Shown: positions 7,058-10,601 of the stretch, one piece after another
How the letters are laid out: every line of letters begins with the position of its first letter
Position numbering within the stretch: the first letter of the stretch is position 1
Source of the DNA: an uncultured Clostridia bacterium
GTDB taxonomy: Bacteria > Bacillota > Clostridia > RUG12999
Direction: 5' to 3'
Length of the DNA stretch: 10,601 nt
Assembly (NCBI GenBank): GCA_949739095.1
Contig: CATIYX010000245.1
Coordinates: forward strand, 1-10,601
Translations under genes and position numbers: made by a program
Notes under the pieces: generated by a model
The model's database searches: none
Seen by the model: the letters and a program-made list of their open reading frames with translations, nothing else
What the model was told of the DNA's origin: nothing

Positions 7058-8146
7058 ATGCTGAAGGTGTTGTATTTGATTAACCATGCGGGGAAGGCAG
7101 GAACAGAAAAATACGTTTATAATCTGGTGAAATGCTATCAGGGAAAACGTGCGAAGTGTTTTTTTGCCTATAATGAGGAAGGTCCGCTATGCGACCAGAT
7201 GAAGGAACTGGGTATTCCCATGTTTCAGGTATCGATGAAGCATCCATTTGATTTGGGTGCTGCGCGGCGGATTGCAAAAATTTGCAAAGAAAACAGTATT
7301 GACATCATTCATACACACTATCCGCGTGAAAACTATGTAGCGGTGCTGTCGCGGCTGTTTTACCGAAAAGCGCAAGTGATTTATACCTGTCACTTGACGT
7401 TGCCGACTAATTTTGTATGGAAAATTGCGAATAAACTCATCACGCCGCACGACAAAAAGATTATTTCTGTTTGCAACAACGGAAAAGAGTTGATGGTCGG
7501 AAATGGTGTGAATCCTGATAAAATCACAGTCATTTTCAACGGTATGCCGCCTGCGCCCGCGCCGGAGAAATCCGACCAAATCCGTAAGGAATTGGGGATT
7601 GGCGAAGATACCTTTATAATAACCACACTGGCGCGCTATCACCTTGCCAAAGGGCTGGACTATTTTGTGGACAGCGTGGTGGAGCTGGAAAAAATCGCAA
7701 AACGGGACTATGTGGTGCTGTTTGTGGGAGACGGTGAGTTATATGACTCAATCAGCAAACAAATTGATGAATGCGGCGTGCGGCATCGGATTTTACAGCT
7801 TGGATACCGCAATGATGCGGACCAGATTTTGCGCGGCAGCGATTTGTTTGTCAACAGTGCGAAATGTTATGAGGCGCTCAGTTTTGCCATCCTGGAAGCC
7901 TTGTATCATAAATTGCCGGTCGTGGCGACCAATATCGGCGGTAACGGTGATATTGTAAATAGCAAGACCGGCTGTGGAAACCTGGTGGAATATGGCGATA
8001 CCGCGGGCATGGCGCAGGCAATCAACCGGTTTATGGAAGATGAAACCCTGTACCAGCAGTGCGCGGAAAACGCTTATCAAACCGTCCGCGACATATTTGA
8101 TTTGGACAAGTTGTTAGATGACGTCTATCAGGAATATGTCAAATAA
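7058..8146 (+). CDS. Glycosyltransferase family 4 (GT-B fold)
   Basis: Retaining sugar transferase of 362 residues acting at the cytoplasmic face on a lipid-linked glycan. The N-terminal Rossmann domain opens with LINHAGKAGTEKYVYNL, the glycine-rich acceptor-side loop of GT4 enzymes, followed by DIIHTHY (residues 82-88). The C-terminal domain carries LARYHLAKGLDYF with Arg193 and Lys198 in the position that binds the nucleotide-sugar diphosphate. It also has the E-x7-E motif EALSFAILE with Glu272 and Glu280, then LPVVATNIGGNGDIV. Length is normal for GT4. The start follows an AAAGG-type site (within about 7040-7052), and the gene is 70 bases after the flippase gene. Sugar donor and acceptor cannot be deduced. 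It is the only glycosyltransferase in the window, so other transferases for this glycan must lie elsewhere. Confidence 0.93.
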   Translation: MLKVLYLINHAGKAGTEKYVYNLVKCYQGKRAKCFFAYNEEGPLCDQMKELGIPMFQVSMKHPFDLGAARRIAKICKENSIDIIHTHYPRENYVAVLSRLFYRKAQVIYTCHLTLPTNFVWKIANKLITPHDKKIISVCNNGKELMVGNGVNPDKITVIFNGMPPAPAPEKSDQIRKELGIGEDTFIITTLARYHLAKGLDYFVDSVVELEKIAKRDYVVLFVGDGELYDSISKQIDECGVRHRILQLGYRNDADQILRGSDLFVNSAKCYEALSFAILEALYHKLPVVATNIGGNGDIVNSKTGCGNLVEYGDTAGMAQAINRFMEDETLYQQCAENAYQTVRDIFDLDKLLDDVYQEYVK

Positions 8147-8164
8147 AAGAGAGGAGAAAGAACA

Positions 8165-8638
8165 ATGGAACAGAAGAAAAAAATCAGATTTAATGTAGTA
8201 GATGCGATTATCATTATCGCTGTGCTGGCAGTGGTAGCAGTGTTTGGGTATTCCCAACTGAAAGGAAAAACGGAAATGACCAGCGGGAAAACGATTCAAA
8301 TGCAGATTATGGCGGAAGAAGTATCGGATTTTGTGGTAGACCAAATGAAGGTTGGCGACAGCGTCATAGACGACGGCACCAATTCATCGTTGGGGAAAAT
8401 CACGGATATTCAGGTGGAGGACGCAGCTTCCTACGCGCCGGACGCACAAGGAAAATATGTGAAATCCAGCAAGCCGGACAACAGAAAAGTGACCATTACA
8501 ACGGAAGTCAAAGGAACCGAATATGAACACGGTGCAATTCTGGGCAACACGAAATATAGCGTGGGTCACAGTTTCACTGTCCGTGCAGGAAAAGCAAAAA
8601 TCTATCTGCGGGTATTTGACATTCAAGTAAAGGAGTAA
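8165..8638 (+). CDS. DUF4330 family membrane-anchored protein
   Basis: Small protein of 157 residues with a short basic N-terminus (MEQKKKIRFN), one strong membrane segment at about residues 10-29 and an outside domain rich in beta-strand-like sequence. FNVVDAIIIIAVLAVV and the later SLGKITDIQVED block are what I recognise as DUF4330; I know of no established function. AGGAG at 8152-8156 is 8 bases before the ATG, and the gene begins 18 bases after the glycosyltransferase stop and ends 7 bases before the ligase gene. Such tight packing suggests a role as a partner of the O-antigen-ligase-like protein or of glycan assembly at the membrane; this is inference from position only. Confidence 0.8.
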   Translation: MEQKKKIRFNVVDAIIIIAVLAVVAVFGYSQLKGKTEMTSGKTIQMQIMAEEVSDFVVDQMKVGDSVIDDGTNSSLGKITDIQVEDAASYAPDAQGKYVKSSKPDNRKVTITTEVKGTEYEHGAILGNTKYSVGHSFTVRAGKAKIYLRVFDIQVKE

Positions 8639-8645
8639 TTCCGAT

Positions 8646-10199
8646 ATGTTTGAAAACAGTTTGATTGTTTCCGGTATTGTAAGCATAGCAAACTGGCTGT
8701 ATCAGGCATTCTACCAAAGTGCGATTGTTTGTTGTGTTGGCAAAGGCGTCAGCGCACTCGGACGTTTGTGGAAAAACAGCGGAATATATGGCTTTTTTGC
8801 TAAGGACAGCCGCTTAGAACCAAAGATTCAGTCGTCTGCATTCTATTCTTTCGTGGACTGGGTGGTGCAGGACATTTTGGGCTGGTTTACGAAAATCTAC
8901 CGGAAACTTCGTTCTTATAATGAAAATAGCGTGAACGGAACGCTGTATGAACGGTTCGTGCGTGGGTCGTTTGTTTGTAGTTTGAATGGACTGCTTGCTC
9001 TTTTTATTTTTTGTGTGGCAATGATTCCGCATACGATGTGGAACAACATGTATATGCTGCTGGGGGCAGTTGGCATTTCCGGTGTGTATTTTCTGGTGCT
9101 GCTCAGTCAGGGCAAACTCGGCAAAAGCGTCAAAGGCATTTGGCTGCCATTGCTAATTTTTATGATGGCGGCGGTCAGCGGCGTTTTGGTGTCCCATGCG
9201 AGAGGCGACAGTGTTCGTGTGTTTATGTTCTTTTTGGCGTCGTTTTTGATATGCCTGAACATCTATGGGTCAGTGGACTCCTATGAAAAAATGAAACAAT
9301 TCATGACGTTGGTTTTTATGGGAATTCTGCTTACCAGCGTATATGCGTTCTATCAAAGAGTGACAGGCGTGGAAATCAGCGCGTCGCTGACAGATTTAGA
9401 GCTGAACAAGGATATGCCCGGACGTGTGTTCTCCACCATGGGAAATCCCAACAACTATGCGGAATTTCTGGTGTTGCTTCTGCCGTTTTGCTTTGCCTAT
9501 GCGCTCAATGCTAAGACCTTGGGCAGAAAAACGCTGCTGCTGGCATTTTGTATGCTGCCGGTTGGCGCACTGCTCATGACCTATTCCCGGTCGGGTTGGA
9601 TTTCATTTGCCATTGCGCTGGTGGTGTTTGCATGGTTTTATAATAAAAAGCTGATTCCGATTATGATTGTGGTTGGTATGCTGTGCGTGCCGCTGTTGCC
9701 CAGCAGTATTATCAACCGTATTTTGACGATTGGAAACATGAAGGATTCCTCCAGTTCTTACCGTCTTTTGATTTGGGAAGGCGTTTTGCGGATGCTGGGA
9801 AATGGATATACGCTGCAAGGCATTGGTCTCGGACCGAATTCGTTTAGCATTGTCTATCCGCCGTTTGCAGAAGCGCGCGCAGCTGTTGCACCACATTCCC
9901 ATATGTTATATTTGGAAATTCTGGTGGAAATGGGCGTGATTGGACTTGTCAGCTTTGTTTGGTTTGTTTGCGCATTAGTGCGTAGAAGCGGCGCGGCAGT
10001 GCACAGAGCGGTGCAACCGGAAGTGAAAAACATGCTGATTGCTGGCGTGTCCGCGCTTTCGGGTATCGCGTTTATTTCCATGGTGGAATATGTTTGGTTC
10101 TATCCGCGCGTGATGTTCACGTTCTTTGTTGCGGCGGGACTTACTATGGCAATGATACGCATTGCGCAGCGGGAAGAAAAACCGGCGCTTGTGAAATAG
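8646..10199 (+). CDS. O-antigen ligase / polysaccharide polymerase-like membrane protein
   Basis: Polytopic membrane protein of 517 residues in the O-antigen ligase/polymerase superfamily (WaaL/Wzy-like), which joins or polymerises lipid-linked glycans outside the membrane. About 10 or more hydrophobic segments run from residue 110 to the end. Marker stretches are GNPNNYAEFL (from Gly266), TYSRSGW (Tyr313-Trp318) and APHSHMLYLEILVEMGVIG with His417 and His419, matching the conserved H-N/M-x-YLxxLxExG block after the large outer loop. The first about 105 residues form an extension of amphipathic and hydrophobic character not found in classic WaaL. AAGGAG at 8630-8635 lies 10 bases before the start and overlaps the end of the DUF4330 gene. 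In a Gram-positive-type cell the product would be a capsule, exopolysaccharide or wall-linked glycan rather than LPS. Whether it is a ligase or a polymerase cannot be told from sequence. Confidence 0.9.
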   Translation: MFENSLIVSGIVSIANWLYQAFYQSAIVCCVGKGVSALGRLWKNSGIYGFFAKDSRLEPKIQSSAFYSFVDWVVQDILGWFTKIYRKLRSYNENSVNGTLYERFVRGSFVCSLNGLLALFIFCVAMIPHTMWNNMYMLLGAVGISGVYFLVLLSQGKLGKSVKGIWLPLLIFMMAAVSGVLVSHARGDSVRVFMFFLASFLICLNIYGSVDSYEKMKQFMTLVFMGILLTSVYAFYQRVTGVEISASLTDLELNKDMPGRVFSTMGNPNNYAEFLVLLLPFCFAYALNAKTLGRKTLLLAFCMLPVGALLMTYSRSGWISFAIALVVFAWFYNKKLIPIMIVVGMLCVPLLPSSIINRILTIGNMKDSSSSYRLLIWEGVLRMLGNGYTLQGIGLGPNSFSIVYPPFAEARAAVAPHSHMLYLEILVEMGVIGLVSFVWFVCALVRRSGAAVHRAVQPEVKNMLIAGVSALSGIAFISMVEYVWFYPRVMFTFFVAAGLTMAMIRIAQREEKPALVK

Positions 10200-10209
10200 T
10201 GGAAAAAAT

Positions 10210-10396
10210 GATGGAAGCGTTTTCAGGTGCGAACCCCAAGTGAACATGAAATCACAGGGGGATTCGCACCTGAAAAATTTGAGTATTTTGTATTTTTGAA
10301 GGGTACAATGGAACGCTTTTTGAGAACAGAAAGCGGATGTTGTGTAAAAAGTATAAAGTATGAAAGCAAATAGGCGAAATTTTGCCTATTTTTGCT
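10210..10396 (+). promoter_or_regulatory. Probable CRISPR leader with long hairpin
   Basis: Non-coding stretch between the ligase gene and the CRISPR-type repeat. TTTTCAGGTGCGAA (10220-10233) pairs with TTCGCACCTGAAAA (10263-10276). After a one-base bulge CCCC (10234-10237) pairs with GGGG (10258-10261), and GTGA (10240-10243) with TCAC (10252-10255), about 22 pairs in all. From memory, hairpins of this form (GGTGCGAACCCCAAGTGAACATG and equivalents) lie just upstream of type I-C arrays; I could not check this. An A/T-rich segment follows with a possible -10 TATAAA at 10352-10357 but no convincing -35. No Cas gene lies on the upstream side in this window. The leader boundaries are approximate. 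Confidence 0.6.
10365..10396 (+). terminator. Terminator-like hairpin abutting the CRISPR repeat
   Basis: AAATAGGC (10368-10375) pairs perfectly with GCCTATTT (10384-10391) around an eight-base loop, and TTT (10391-10393) follows. AGC (10365-10367) can also pair with GCT (10394-10396) across a two-T bulge. The last paired base is the base before the repeat. It could stop read-through from the polysaccharide operon or be a leader-end structure; the U run is short. Confidence 0.45.
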
Positions 10397-10429
10397 GTCG
10401 CGACCCGCAAGGGTCGCGTGGATTGAAAT
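10397..10429 (+). CRISPR. Single type I-C-like CRISPR repeat (solo copy)
   Basis: A 33-base unit beginning GTCGCGACCC, with GCAA as loop, and ending GTGGATTGAAAT. Its core is a perfect eight-pair palindrome, CGCGACCC (10399-10406) against GGGTCGCG (10411-10418). The GTCGC start, the central stem and the GTGGATTGAAAT end are the recognised features of type I-C repeats, whose tail becomes the 5' handle of the crRNA. Only one copy is present: the 172 bases after it contain no second repeat, whereas normal I-C spacers are about 33-36 bases. No cas gene is visible. The identification rests on motif recognition. Confidence 0.72.
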
Positions 10430-10601
10430 AATGTTAAAGTGGATATATTAGACCTTAATATAAGGACAGGCGCAGGGACGGACTACGCAAAGACGGGAGA
10501 GTATACGGGTATCGGCGTATTTACCATTGTGGAAGTGAAAGCGGGCAAAGGTAGTACGGCAGGCTGGGGCAGGCTGAAAAGCGGCGCAGGCTGGATAAGC
10601 C
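10430..10601 (+). pseudogene. SH3-like cell-wall-binding domain fragment (lysin/amidase type), no visible start
   Basis: An open frame (codons from 10430) begins directly after the CRISPR-type repeat and runs off the window edge. It translates to a bacterial SH3 (SH3b/SH3_3-like) domain: VKVDILDLNIRTGAG, then TDYAKTGEYTGIGVFTIVEV and GWGRLKSGAGWIS. Such domains bind peptidoglycan and commonly sit at the C-terminus of phage endolysins and N-acetylmuramoyl-alanine amidases. In frame, TGA at 10424-10426, inside the repeat, blocks extension upstream. The only start candidate near the beginning is GTG 10439, with no ribosome binding site. The catalytic domain or signal peptide expected before SH3 is therefore missing, so I read this as a 5'-truncated gene remnant, although a short SH3 protein starting at 10439 cannot be excluded. 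The 3' end lies outside the window. Confidence 0.6.

Noticed and set aside
10220..10276. Intrinsic terminator of the polysaccharide operon
   Set aside because: The stem is strong, but the bases after the right arm are AAATTTGAG rather than a U run, and the minus strand has none either; a leader element fits better. It could still slow transcription.
10430..10601. Continuation of a CRISPR array with more repeats
   Set aside because: No second copy of the GTCGC...GAAAT unit is present, and the sequence codes continuously for an SH3-like domain.

Overview
The window looks like part of a Clostridia (Bacillota) chromosome, probably from a gut or other anaerobic commensal. The evidence is indirect: strong AGGAGG-type ribosome binding sites, TTGACA/TATAAT promoters, short hairpin-plus-U terminators, and gene families typical of that group (GH89 glycosidase, URO-D-like methyltransferase, short SpeA/YaaO-type decarboxylase, DUF4330 beside an O-antigen-ligase-like protein). 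No rRNA or species-level marker is present, so genus is not claimed.

Layout. (1) Positions 1-1959 hold the 3' part of an alpha-N-acetylglucosaminidase-like gene (GH89), cut by the window edge and closed by a terminator at 1974-2008. (2) A single gene at 2151-3224, with its own consensus promoter, encodes a URO-D-superfamily protein with a likely zinc site. It converges on (3) a minus-strand PLP-dependent Orn/Lys/Arg decarboxylase-like gene (3368-4717); the two share a bidirectional terminator at 3318-3352. (4) A divergent promoter pair at 4751-4829 drives the decarboxylase leftwards and, rightwards, a five-gene surface-polysaccharide operon: hexapeptide acyltransferase (4895-5446), MurJ/MviN-type flippase (5455-6987), GT4 glycosyltransferase (7058-8146), DUF4330 membrane protein (8165-8638) and O-antigen ligase/polymerase-like protein (8646-10199). 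Together these look like the modify, assemble, flip and polymerise/ligate steps of a lipid-linked cell-surface glycan.

(5) The last 400 bases hold what I consider the most unusual part. After the ligase gene comes a long hairpin, an A/T-rich stretch, a second terminator-like hairpin and then one copy of a sequence with the form of a type I-C CRISPR repeat (10397-10429). This looks like a CRISPR leader plus first repeat, but no cas genes are visible and no second repeat follows. Directly after the repeat, an open frame encodes the start of a bacterial SH3-like cell-wall-binding domain of the kind found in endolysins and amidases, with no usable start codon, running off the window. This looks like a collapsed or interrupted CRISPR locus joined to a lysin fragment exactly at the repeat edge.

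Two regulatory patterns also stand out. The promoters of the URO-D-like gene and of the polysaccharide operon are alike at 33 of 40 positions, including the spacer, and the terminators on either side of the URO-D-like gene are alike at 28 of 35 positions with compensating base-pair changes.
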